Positions 1 through 7,342 of a DNA stretch of 18,140 nt are shown here, piece by piece. Source of the DNA: a bacterium (lineage in GTDB: Bacteria; Blakebacterota; Blakebacteria; Blakebacterales; Blakebacteraceae); assembly GCA_025774205.1 (NCBI GenBank), contig JALGWK010000010.1:1-18140 (forward strand), given 5' to 3'. The first letter of the stretch is position 1. Each line of letters starts with the position of its first letter. The position numbers and the translations under genes are program-made. Under the pieces are notes generated by a model. It saw nothing but the letters and a program-made list of their open reading frames with translations, was not told the DNA's origin and made no database searches.

Positions 1-748
1 GCCGGTCCATGCTGGAGGCGATCAGGCGTGTCAGATCCCTGAGCCAGACATTGTCCGGATTTGTTGCCAGGTAGGTCCTGCCGGCGGCGGTCTCGATTCG
101 TGCCGTGAGTTCGATCAGGCTGGCCAGATCCTCGACGTGGATGATGCTGAGGCGCTGATCCCCCATCCGGATCGGCATGAATCCCAGACGGACCATCTGG
201 TAAAATTTGATGACGTGCCGATCACGGGGACCATAGACAATTCCAGGCCTGACGATCGTCAGAGGGCACGCTCCATCCAGCCCCTCCAGGCAGGCGGACT
301 CTCCCTCCAGTTTCGATGCTCCGTATGGCGTTATCGGGGCCGGCGGGGCATCCTCATCGAGAGGCTGCCCGTCGGGTGAGGGCCCCGTGGCCGCGATGCT
401 CGAAATGTAGACGAACCGGCGCAGGGACGGGATGGTCGAACAGGTCTCCGCGAACCGGCGGGATCCGTCGACGTTCACTTGCCAGTACGCCTCCTTCGTA
501 CTGGATCCGGTGACGCCCGCGACGTGGAAGACGACGTCTGAACCATCGATCGCGTCCCGGACAGGATCGGGCTCGGTGAAATCGCCGGTAACGAACTTGA
601 GGTCGAGGCCATCGAGACCGGAGAGATCGGAGGCCGGCCGGACCAGGGCCCGGACCTGCCAGCCCTTCCCGAGCAGGGTCCGGATCAGGTGGGACCCGAC
701 GAATCCGTTCCCCCCGGTGACGAAGGCCGTCAGATATCCTCCATCCAT
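1..748 (-). CDS. NAD(P)-dependent epimerase/dehydratase-type (extended SDR) reductase, partial; ceramide-reductase candidate
   Basis: The gene reads from an ATG at 748 down to the left edge, so 249 residues are present and the C-terminus is missing. Residues 11-21 (TGGNGFVGSHL) are the glycine-rich NAD(P)-binding loop of a Rossmann fold. D56 lies in a VTGDF motif, S117 is in YISSIA, and Y142/K146 form the YxxxK catalytic pair (YGASK), so this is an extended short-chain dehydrogenase. An AGGA lies about ten bases before the ATG. The gene is divergent from a serine palmitoyltransferase-like gene at 920. In known bacterial sphingolipid loci an epimerase-like SDR (CerR) reduces the keto group of the sphingoid backbone. 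That role is inferred from the neighbour; sequence alone would also allow a sugar-nucleotide epimerase or dihydroflavonol-reductase-like enzyme. Family certain, substrate not. Confidence 0.88.
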   Translation of the reverse strand, partial: MDGGYLTAFVTGGNGFVGSHLIRTLLGKGWQVRALVRPASDLSGLDGLDLKFVTGDFTEPDPVRDAIDGSDVVFHVAGVTGSSTKEAYWQVNVDGSRRFAETCSTIPSLRRFVYISSIAATGPSPDGQPLDEDAPPAPITPYGASKLEGESACLEGLDGACPLTIVRPGIVYGPRDRHVIKFYQMVRLGFMPIRMGDQRLSIIHVEDLASLIELTARIETAAGRTYLATNPDNVWLRDLTRLIASSMDR

Positions 749-793
749 CCTATTCAGATCCTGTTGCGCACATGGTCCGCCCTGTGCAACGGT

Positions 794-808
794 TGTCATC
801 TATTGACA
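794..808. promoter_or_regulatory. Small palindrome, possible operator in the sphingolipid divergent region
   Basis: TGTCA-N5-TGACA is a perfect five-base inverted repeat. Its right arm overlaps the TTGACA -35 candidate of the gene at 920. It lies between two divergent genes, where one bound regulator could control both. Arms this short also arise by chance, and no regulator gene is adjacent, so the operator role is only a suggestion. Confidence 0.25.
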
Positions 809-832
809 CTTGCTGAGGGCCACGGTTATCGT
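803..832 (+). promoter_or_regulatory. Candidate sigma-70 promoter of the serine palmitoyltransferase-like gene
   Basis: A perfect -35 box TTGACA (803-808) is followed after 18 bases by TATCGT (827-832), which matches TATAAT at four of six positions. The predicted leader is about 80 bases. A second AT-rich -10-like box, TATAAC (852-857), has no good -35 partner. The gap at 749-919 holds no other gene that I can see. Confidence 0.45.
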
Positions 833-919
833 TCGTTGGTCCTTATTCCTTTATAACCGGCTGCGGGACCGGGAGAAAAGCCGGTTCCGGCCCGTTACCA
901 TCAGGAATCGCAAACCAGA

Positions 920-2101
920 ATGGATCTGTTCCGCAAATGTTTCCAGTGGAAAGACTGGAAGAAAGCCCAGCAGTTCGGCTACTACCCCTATTTCACGCCC
1001 ATCGAGAGCGAGGCCGGCCCGGTGGTCGAGATCGGGGGAGAACGCAAGATCATGCTCGGCTCGAACAACTATCTGGGCCTCACGAGCCACCCGGAGGTCA
1101 AGCAGGCCGCCGCCGCCGCAGTGCTCCGGTACGGGTCGGGCTGCACCGGTTCACGGTTCCTCAACGGCACCCTCAACATCCACGTGGAACTGGAGGAGGC
1201 TCTGGCGGACTGGCTCGGAAAGGAGGCCGCGCTGGTCTTCTCTACCGGGTTCTTCGTCAACCAGGGAGTGATCTCTGCGCTCGTCTCCAGCGAAGACGTC
1301 ATCATCTCCGATAAATTCAATCATGCCAGCATCGTGGAGGGCAGTCGCCTGGCGGCCGGGGAGACCATCCGGTACCGTCACAACGACATGGAGGACCTCG
1401 AGCGGGTCCTCAAGAAGGCTCCGGCAGGGGCGGGCAGACTGATCGTCACCGACGGCGTCTTCTCCGGTGAAGGCACGGTCGCCAATATACCGAGGATCGT
1501 GGCCCTGGCGTCTGAATACAACGCCCGTGTCATGGTCGATGAGGCCCATTCGGTGGGTGTCTTCGGGTCAGAAGGCCGGGGTATCGCCGACGAACAGGGC
1601 GTGCTTGACGGCGTCGACCTCTACATGGCGACTTTCAGCAAGTCCTTCGGGGGAGTTGGCGGGTTCGTCGCCGGACCGTACGAGGTCATCATGTGGATCC
1701 GGCACAAGGCCCGGCCGATGATCTTCTCGGCCAGCCTTCCCCCGGCGTCGGTCGCGGGTGTGCGCAGGGCCCTCGACATCATCAGGGCTGGTGATGACCT
1801 GCGGGCCCGACTGCTCGCAAACGCCGACCGGATGAGGGCGGGTCTGCGCTCCCTCGGATTCGAAACCGGTGCCACCACCAGCCAGATCATCCCGATGCAG
1901 ATCGGTAAGGACCTGAAGTGCGTGAAGTACTGGAAGGCCCTCTTCGAGGCAGGCGTGTTCACCAACGCTTTCATCCACCCGGCGACACCGCCGAACCGAG
2001 CCCTGATCAGAACCTCCTATATGCCCACCCATACCGATGAGATGCTCGACGAGGCCCTCGATGTGATCGAGCGGATCGGACGGAAACAGAAGGTGATCTG
2101 A
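920..2101 (+). CDS. spt: Serine palmitoyltransferase-like PLP-dependent alpha-oxoamine synthase
   Basis: The 393-residue protein is a fold-type I PLP enzyme of the alpha-oxoamine synthase family (SPT, KBL, BioF, HemA). Serine palmitoyltransferase condenses serine with an acyl thioester to 3-ketosphinganine in the cytosol, the first step of sphingolipid synthesis. Visible residues: H135 in NHASI (stacks on PLP), D207 and H210 in DEAH, and the Schiff-base lysine K241 in TFSKS. The N-terminal YYPYF..IE stretch and the YGSGCTGSRFLNGTL motif at about residues 73-87 resemble Bacteroides-type SPT as I recall it more than E. coli 2-amino-3-ketobutyrate ligase (Kbl). AGGAA lies about 12 bases before the ATG. 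It is divergent from an SDR gene, consistent with a sphingolipid locus. The family is certain; SPT over Kbl is likely but not proven. No ceramide synthase or dedicated acyl carrier protein is visible in the window. Confidence 0.85.
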   Translation: MDLFRKCFQWKDWKKAQQFGYYPYFTPIESEAGPVVEIGGERKIMLGSNNYLGLTSHPEVKQAAAAAVLRYGSGCTGSRFLNGTLNIHVELEEALADWLGKEAALVFSTGFFVNQGVISALVSSEDVIISDKFNHASIVEGSRLAAGETIRYRHNDMEDLERVLKKAPAGAGRLIVTDGVFSGEGTVANIPRIVALASEYNARVMVDEAHSVGVFGSEGRGIADEQGVLDGVDLYMATFSKSFGGVGGFVAGPYEVIMWIRHKARPMIFSASLPPASVAGVRRALDIIRAGDDLRARLLANADRMRAGLRSLGFETGATTSQIIPMQIGKDLKCVKYWKALFEAGVFTNAFIHPATPPNRALIRTSYMPTHTDEMLDEALDVIERIGRKQKVI

Positions 2102-2113
2102 CCGCGGGAGGGT

Positions 2114-3259
2114 TCAGTCGGCCGGCAGTTCGAGTGGCGGCGGTTGCTCCGAGCCATCAAGCTGAATGCTTGCCTGCGGGTCCTCCGAGCTATCAAGCCG
2201 TTTCAGCTTCGTATCAAGTTCCACCAGCTTCTTCCGGCCATCGTCATACTTCATCGCCGCGTTCTTCAGGTGTGTCCCGAGCTTGGCGTACTCTCCCGAG
2301 AACCGGTCGAGTTCTCCCTGGAGCCGCTGCAGCTGAGCCAGGATATCATCCCCCCGCTGTTCCAGGTCCATCCCCTTCAGGCCGTAGAGGATGACCTGCA
2401 GATAGGCATAGAACGAATTGGGGCTGACCGGGATCACCCGCCGGGAGACGGCGTATTGGAGCATACCCGGCATGTCGCTCCCTTCTCCTTCGCTCTCGTC
2501 CCTCACAATGGTCTCGTAGTAGACGTTCTCGGCGGGGATATACATCAGGGCGAAGTTGAAGGTCCCTTCATCGGGCTGGATGTATTTGTCGGCGATGTCG
2601 TCGACTTTCTTCTCGACGTTTCTGAGGAACTGACGTTTGACCTTCGACCGCTCCGCTTCATCCGCTTCGAGAACCCGACGGAAATCCTCGATCGGGAATT
2701 TCGAGTCGATCGGCACGATCATCTCCCCGATCCGGATGATGGCGTCGACCACAACCCCGTTCGCGAAGGTGTACTGGGTGTCGTAGTACGCTTTCGGGAA
2801 GATGTCGCCGAGCAGTTTCTCCAGGAACATCTCCCCCACCCCTCCGCGGAGTTTCGGAGAGCTGAGGATATCCTCCAGACTGGCGATATCCTTCCCGATG
2901 TCCCTGATCTGGCCGGTCGCTTCCGAGAGAGCCCCGAGCTCCTTTTTGATCCCCGCCACGGTTTCAGTGCTGGAGGTGAGTTGCTGACTGAGCAGTTCCT
3001 GCTGTCCCTTCAGTCGCTCGTCGAGGGTACCCTGCAGGTTCTGCAGGGTGCCGCTGATCCGGTCCATCTGTTCCTGGGCGTTCTTCAGGGCCTCGATCTG
3101 TCCGGTCCTGATGCCAGCGCTCATCTCCTCCCCCGCGCTCCCCACCTTTTCTCCCACCTCCTGGAGGCGCGCGAGCGCGCGAACCATCAGCACGATGAGG
3201 ACCGCTGCGGGTACCGCCACGATGATGATGAGCGGCCAGAACCAGGAAGAGTTATCCAT
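2114..3259 (-). CDS. rmuC: DNA recombination protein RmuC family
   Basis: The 381-residue protein has one N-terminal membrane anchor (about residues 8-28), a coiled-coil region (about 30-125) and then the RmuC core. Core hallmarks are GxGE..LE.LL (about 140-150), VDAIIRIG, the PIDSKFP motif and the PAENVYYE stretch. A second coiled-coil region and a low-complexity acidic/proline tail follow. RmuC proteins carry a restriction-endonuclease-like fold and are linked to limiting DNA inversions and rearrangements; the biochemical activity is poorly defined. The protein is shorter than E. coli RmuC (about 475 residues), mainly in the coiled-coil part. It converges on the gene ending at 2101 with a 12-base gap, too small for a separate terminator. 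It lies 26 bases downstream of the large exported protein and may share its transcript. The Shine-Dalgarno sequence is weak (GGGAGG about 19 bases upstream). Confidence 0.92.
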   Translation of the reverse strand: MDNSSWFWPLIIIVAVPAAVLIVLMVRALARLQEVGEKVGSAGEEMSAGIRTGQIEALKNAQEQMDRISGTLQNLQGTLDERLKGQQELLSQQLTSSTETVAGIKKELGALSEATGQIRDIGKDIASLEDILSSPKLRGGVGEMFLEKLLGDIFPKAYYDTQYTFANGVVVDAIIRIGEMIVPIDSKFPIEDFRRVLEADEAERSKVKRQFLRNVEKKVDDIADKYIQPDEGTFNFALMYIPAENVYYETIVRDESEGEGSDMPGMLQYAVSRRVIPVSPNSFYAYLQVILYGLKGMDLEQRGDDILAQLQRLQGELDRFSGEYAKLGTHLKNAAMKYDDGRKKLVELDTKLKRLDSSEDPQASIQLDGSEQPPPLELPAD

Positions 3260-3285
3260 GCCGGCAGTCTACAACGGGCACCTCC

Positions 3286-6200
3286 CTACTTCAACAGGAT
3301 GACCTTACGTGACACGCGGAAACCGTCGACCTCGAGGATTACCAGATAGATGCCGGCTGCGACCCTGGCGCCCGACCGGTCGGTGCCATCCCATCGCGCC
3401 TGCCAGGTCCCCCCCGGCTGCCTGCTGTCGACGAGCCTCCTCGTCAGACGTCCCCTGACATCCCTCACTTCGAGACGGACCGCGTGATCCCCTCCGTCCG
3501 GCAGCGTGTAGCGGAGGAGGGTCTCCGGATTAAAGGGATTGGGTACCGCCGGGAGCAGTCTGATCGCCCTCTCTGTTCCGAACACCGACAGAGCCGCCGG
3601 ACCGAGCCATCGTTCATGGCCCCCCGTGACCACCCGTACCGCGACCGCCTCCGGTCCTGCCTGTCCCTCCGGACCCGACTCCGGCACCAGCCGGATCTGG
3701 ATGGTTGTCGGATCACCCGGTGTCCACGCAATCGTTCCGGAAACCTGCCGCCATATCCTCGGATCACCCGGAGGTCCGTCCCCACCGCGACCGGAGACAT
3801 AGCCGAAGCAGGGCTGAAAAAGCAGTGGTTCCTCACCGTGGAGGACCTGCCAACTGAGCGTGAGGGAGAGCGGTCCACGATTCTCGACCTCGACCCCGCT
3901 GATCGAGAGGGGGGCGCCGGAGAGAATGAAGACACTGAGAGAGGACCGTTCCGAAGCCAGTTCCAGCGGCCACCGGGTCCAGCCTCCATCCCCGGAGAAT
4001 CCCATGAGCGCAATCGATGCCGCGCCGCCTGCCAATCTTCCGGCCCGGGGCAACAGTCCGTACCACCCCGACTCCCCGTCCCGATGGATCGGGAGAAGTT
4101 CACCTCCCCGCTCGAGGAGCAGGAGGGACTCATCGTCCGGCGCGGGACCCCAGGCCCACTCCGGCAGCCGGGGGAGGCCTCCGGAGACAACTTCGACCTG
4201 CCGGCGGGAAAGACGGTCACCGTCGGGAGCGGCATAGCGCAGAACCGCCTGATACAATCCCCCGGCAAGGCCTGTCACCCTCGCGGTCTGCCACCCCGCT
4301 CCCTCCGCCGGCGGTGCCCGCCAGACCGGCGTACCATCATGTCGCTCCAGGAACAGCGCGGCCGCAGGGGGTGCGGTCCAGCAAAGCCTGACCGCCTCCC
4401 GACCATCCTGCACGGCCAGAAGAAGGCCCCGATCCGTCCCGGTCGATCCCGGGCGGAAGGTGTTTCCGGCCACCGTCCGGGCCCCTGCGGTCATCCGCCG
4501 CCCCGTTACTGATGGTTGCCAGACGGTCATCGTATCGACATCGATAGCGACCGCCTCTCCCCACCGGAGCATGAAATCATCCCCGACCAATCCGCCTCCC
4601 GGAAGGCGGAAGAGCCCCTCCCACGCCTGTCGCTGACGGTTCCATCTGTTCACCGCGACGATCGCCGGATCGTCGAGAACCTCCCCGGCCGATCGAACTG
4701 CCGATGAGTCACTGATCCCAACCAGGGCCAGGCCCGCCCCGGAAATGACGGGCACGGGAGCGTAACGGCGGGACCCCCCTACCTGGAGCGTGCCTGCGAC
4801 GGCGTTCACGAGCGCGTATCCCACCCCCGGTTCGAGGGTGAAGTCCTCTCCGGTGATGGTCCCGTCGGTGAGCCTGACCGCGGAGATCCAGGCCGCTGAC
4901 AGGATGTCCCACCGGGCCATCTCTCCCGCATCCGGCAGGCGTCCGAGCCAGTCGTGGGCTGTCCGGAGGTCCGGATCATCCAGGGTGGGAGTGAGGAGAT
5001 CGATACCACCCGCCAGATCGAGATACCGATCGATCCGGTGGGATATCCTCACCGGTCCGGCTGCCTCGATCGTGGCCGGCGGATTGAGTCCATCCTCCAC
5101 CACGGCTCTGATCCACCAGACACTGCCTTCCAGCAGTCCTTCGAGATGGATCTCCACGCTCCCTGCCCCCCCTCCGGACAGGAGGGCGGGAAGGGTTTCA
5201 GCCGGCCGCGTTTCCTCGCCACCATCCGCTCTCAGGAATATCCGCGCCCACGCTCCGCCGGGATCGGTGAGCGAGTATCCGAGGACGATACTGCTGTCGG
5301 CAGTGGCCCCGGCCGTGACGCTCTCCCAGACGAACTGCGGAGCGGGATCGGGCAGGAGGCCCGGCAGGGGGACCTCCTGGGGAGAGTTCACACCGACCGG
5401 GAGTTCGGTCGCGGCTACTCCCGCGCCGGCTCCGTCGGCGTCGATGAAGAGGGTGTCTCCCGTCGCCCAGGCCCACCCCTCTCCCCCGGGGCCCCGCAGG
5501 TTGCCGAGGTTCAGGTGCCACCTGCCTGTCGAATCACTGACTGCCGCCAGCCACCCCGATCTGCCCGCAGCGCTGCCCGCGCGCAGGAAGAGATGCGCTC
5601 CCGTTACCGGCTCGCCGTCCACCCCGGAGAGCAGGGTGCCGTGGACCGTGTACGGGATCGATGTGGACACCGGGGCGGTTCTCCTGGCCAGAAAGGTATC
5701 GACCGGCGACATGGTTCCGCCGCTCACCACCCGCCAGCTGGTCTCGGTCAGGGGATCGAGGCCGTAGATTCCCGCCATATGCAGAACTCCGGACGGGTTC
5801 CGATCGTAGAAGTGACGAATCGCGCCGTCGATCCCGACCTCGAGGCGCCCGTCCGCAACGCTGCCCGATCTCCAGGCCACCTCGTATCCAGCGCTGGTGA
5901 GGTTGACCGTCCGGAGGCGGTAGACCGTCGGCAGGGTAGCGTCGGGACCGCCGCCGGGGAGCGCCGGTCCGCCCGGGCTGAATCTCGCCTCCACGATCGA
6001 GGAGTGCTCCGCAAACGTTCCCCATCCTTCCGGGGCGCGGGTCCAGGCACCATCGGTATCCCATCCCTCCCACGAGATGTCCTGAATGGTATCGGCCGCG
6101 GCGGGATCGACGAGGAGGACACGTCCCTCGGTGTTGGTCAGTCCCGACCCGAGGCGACCATCCGCCGTAAAGGCCTGGCCCGGCGGACTCACCGGTGAGC

Positions 6201-6534
6201 CTCCGCCGAACACCACCGTGTATTCTCCGGGAGCGAGCCTGGTGCCCTCCGGAAAGACGAAGGGATCACTCCCCGCGGGTCCGGTCTCCCAGCCCGAGAT
6301 GTCCACCGTGACCGTTCCCCGGTTCACGATCTCGATGAATTCGTCGTGGTAGGTGTCACGGATGCCATCGCCGTTCGCGTCACCTTCCGGCCCGCTGGCG
6401 GGATCCACCAGCACCTCGTTGATGACTACCGGCGGTGGTTGCTGCCGGGGGCTGGTTGTCGTCAGAGGCATAGCCAGGGAGAGCATGAGCCCTCCCGCCA
6501 GAGTCAGTCGGGGGTTACATTGTTTTTTCGGCAT
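3286..6534 (-). CDS. Large exported protein: lamin-tail domain, FN3-like and duplicated domains, C-terminal FlgD-Ig-type tail
   Basis: I chose the ATG at 6534 over the longer frame to 6687: GGAG lies eight bases upstream, and the protein then begins MPKK followed by a hydrophobic signal peptide (residues 1 to about 30). The mature order is a lamin-tail domain (about 36-180, starting VVINEV and containing DANGDGIRD and HDEFIEI), an FN3-like segment (about 205-290), a carboxypeptidase-regulatory-like beta-sandwich (about 294-390), another FN3-like part, a tandem pair of 87-residue repeats (503-675), further beta-rich sequence, and a FlgD-Ig-like tail (about 990-1082) opening with PNPFNPE. Such tails are common at the C-termini of exported proteins in FCB-group bacteria and can act in secretion or surface anchoring. 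No catalytic motif is visible, so a structural or adhesive surface role is a guess. It has its own promoter, and rmuC lies 26 bases downstream. Confidence 0.85.
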   Translation of the reverse strand: MPKKQCNPRLTLAGGLMLSLAMPLTTTSPRQQPPPVVINEVLVDPASGPEGDANGDGIRDTYHDEFIEIVNRGTVTVDISGWETGPAGSDPFVFPEGTRLAPGEYTVVFGGGSPVSPPGQAFTADGRLGSGLTNTEGRVLLVDPAAADTIQDISWEGWDTDGAWTRAPEGWGTFAEHSSIVEARFSPGGPALPGGGPDATLPTVYRLRTVNLTSAGYEVAWRSGSVADGRLEVGIDGAIRHFYDRNPSGVLHMAGIYGLDPLTETSWRVVSGGTMSPVDTFLARRTAPVSTSIPYTVHGTLLSGVDGEPVTGAHLFLRAGSAAGRSGWLAAVSDSTGRWHLNLGNLRGPGGEGWAWATGDTLFIDADGAGAGVAATELPVGVNSPQEVPLPGLLPDPAPQFVWESVTAGATADSSIVLGYSLTDPGGAWARIFLRADGGEETRPAETLPALLSGGGAGSVEIHLEGLLEGSVWWIRAVVEDGLNPPATIEAAGPVRISHRIDRYLDLAGGIDLLTPTLDDPDLRTAHDWLGRLPDAGEMARWDILSAAWISAVRLTDGTITGEDFTLEPGVGYALVNAVAGTLQVGGSRRYAPVPVISGAGLALVGISDSSAVRSAGEVLDDPAIVAVNRWNRQRQAWEGLFRLPGGGLVGDDFMLRWGEAVAIDVDTMTVWQPSVTGRRMTAGARTVAGNTFRPGSTGTDRGLLLAVQDGREAVRLCWTAPPAAALFLERHDGTPVWRAPPAEGAGWQTARVTGLAGGLYQAVLRYAAPDGDRLSRRQVEVVSGGLPRLPEWAWGPAPDDESLLLLERGGELLPIHRDGESGWYGLLPRAGRLAGGAASIALMGFSGDGGWTRWPLELASERSSLSVFILSGAPLSISGVEVENRGPLSLTLSWQVLHGEEPLLFQPCFGYVSGRGGDGPPGDPRIWRQVSGTIAWTPGDPTTIQIRLVPESGPEGQAGPEAVAVRVVTGGHERWLGPAALSVFGTERAIRLLPAVPNPFNPETLLRYTLPDGGDHAVRLEVRDVRGRLTRRLVDSRQPGGTWQARWDGTDRSGARVAAGIYLVILEVDGFRVSRKVILLK
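4510..5028 (-). repeat. Tandem duplication of an approximately 87-residue domain within the exported protein
   Basis: Residues 503-589 and 590-675 of the encoded protein align end to end. Both begin RY and share a WD/WN position, an AW, the pattern LxxGxxxG(E/D)DFxL followed by a glycine, and a closing hydrophobic strand. The DNA copies have diverged, so this is an old in-frame duplication and not a recent repeat. I do not know a family name for the unit. Confidence 0.6.
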
Positions 6535-6621
6535 GGATTGCTCCGATCGATCCATGGCCGGGGGGTAGCACTCAATTCTGTTCAGGGGATGAGGGGCGTA
6601 GTACAATCGGGGGAAACCGGA

Positions 6622-6650
6622 AGTGTAACAGGGTTCCCGGTACGTTTCAA
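6622..6650 (-). promoter_or_regulatory. Candidate promoter of the lamin-tail exported protein
   Basis: On the minus strand, TTGAAA (6650-6645) is followed after exactly 17 bases by TACACT (6627-6622), with TG three bases before the -10 box. This gives a leader of roughly 80 bases to the ATG at 6534 and supports that start over the upstream one at 6687, which would lie before the promoter. The plus-strand sigma-factor gene starts at 6706; I could not find a convincing promoter for it in the same gap. Confidence 0.5.
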
Positions 6651-6705
6651 CCTGTTGCGCCGCGATCCGTGGAAAGACAGCGATCATCCTGATGCTCGGA
6701 ACCGC

Positions 6706-7272
6706 ATGACCGAACCAGATACCAACGAACTCATCGGGCGCGCCTCAAGTGGTGACGAGCAGGCGTTTACCCTCCTGGTACGCCGGTTCGAGCCGCAGGT
6801 CCACGCTGTCTGTCTCAAGATGGTCCACAACCAGGAGACGGCCCGCGATCTTACCCAGGAGACCTTCGTCAAGGCCATCAGGGCGCTCGAATCTTTCGAT
6901 CGCTCTTTCACCTTTTCTACCTGGCTCTACAAGATCGCCCGGAACACCTGTATCGATCACTTCCGGCGCCAGAAACTCGAGACGTACAGCCTGGACGCTC
7001 CCCTTCAAACCCGGGAGGGGCAGATGCAGCGTGATTTTCCCTCCCCGGTCCACACCCCGGAGCGGCACCTGCTGCTGAAGGAGCGGGGACGGCTGATCAG
7101 CGAAGCGATCGAAAGCCTGCCCGACAAATACCGGGAGGTGATCAATCTGCGCCACAAGCAGGAGCTGCCGTACGAGGAGATCGCTGAATTCCTGGATGTC
7201 CCGCTCGGAACGGTGAAGGCGCGGCTTTTCCGCGCCCGCGAGCTGTTGAAGAAACGTCTGAAATCGATCTGA
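6706..7272 (+). CDS. ECF RNA polymerase sigma factor (RpoE/SigW-like)
   Basis: The 188-residue protein has sigma region 2 (about residues 17-85: LVRRFEPQV, the ARDLTQETFVKAI stretch, and FSTWLYKIARNTCIDHFRR for -10 recognition and melting). A linker follows, then region 4 (about 130-185: LPDKYREVINLRH, and the helix-turn-helix YEEIAEFLDVPLGTVKARLFRARELLKK). Length and the lack of region 3 place it among ECF (group 4) sigma factors, which direct RNA polymerase to envelope-stress or similar regulons. I chose the ATG at 6706 because the longer open frame back to 6346 would overlap the divergent exported-protein gene and adds no sigma sequence. The next gene, 70 bases downstream, is probably co-transcribed but has no recognisable zinc anti-sigma domain, so the cognate anti-sigma is elsewhere, or the neighbour itself plays that part. 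Confidence 0.93.
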   Translation: MTEPDTNELIGRASSGDEQAFTLLVRRFEPQVHAVCLKMVHNQETARDLTQETFVKAIRALESFDRSFTFSTWLYKIARNTCIDHFRRQKLETYSLDAPLQTREGQMQRDFPSPVHTPERHLLLKERGRLISEAIESLPDKYREVINLRHKQELPYEEIAEFLDVPLGTVKARLFRARELLKKRLKSI

Positions 7273-7342
7273 CGGAGCCGATCCTGAAACCCTCATCCCT
7301 ATGAATACGTATCAGATAGGCGTCCCAACCAAGGAGTATACC

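Noticed and set aside
2144-3349. 401-residue open frame on the plus strand opposite rmuC
   Set aside because: Shadow of a GC-rich gene on the other strand; the sequence has no domain signature, while the minus strand is a clear RmuC.
4954-6198. 414-residue open frame on the plus strand opposite the exported protein
   Set aside because: Arginine/proline/glycine-rich antisense shadow; the minus strand has a signal peptide, lamin-tail and FlgD-Ig domains.
6346-6705. 120-residue N-terminal extension of the sigma factor
   Set aside because: It would overlap the divergent exported-protein gene and its promoter and adds no sigma-like sequence.
6535-6705. An ECF-type autoregulated promoter for the sigma-factor gene (GGAAAC near 6612)
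   Set aside because: The nearest CGT-type -10 element is 25 bases away instead of about 16, so the spacing does not fit.
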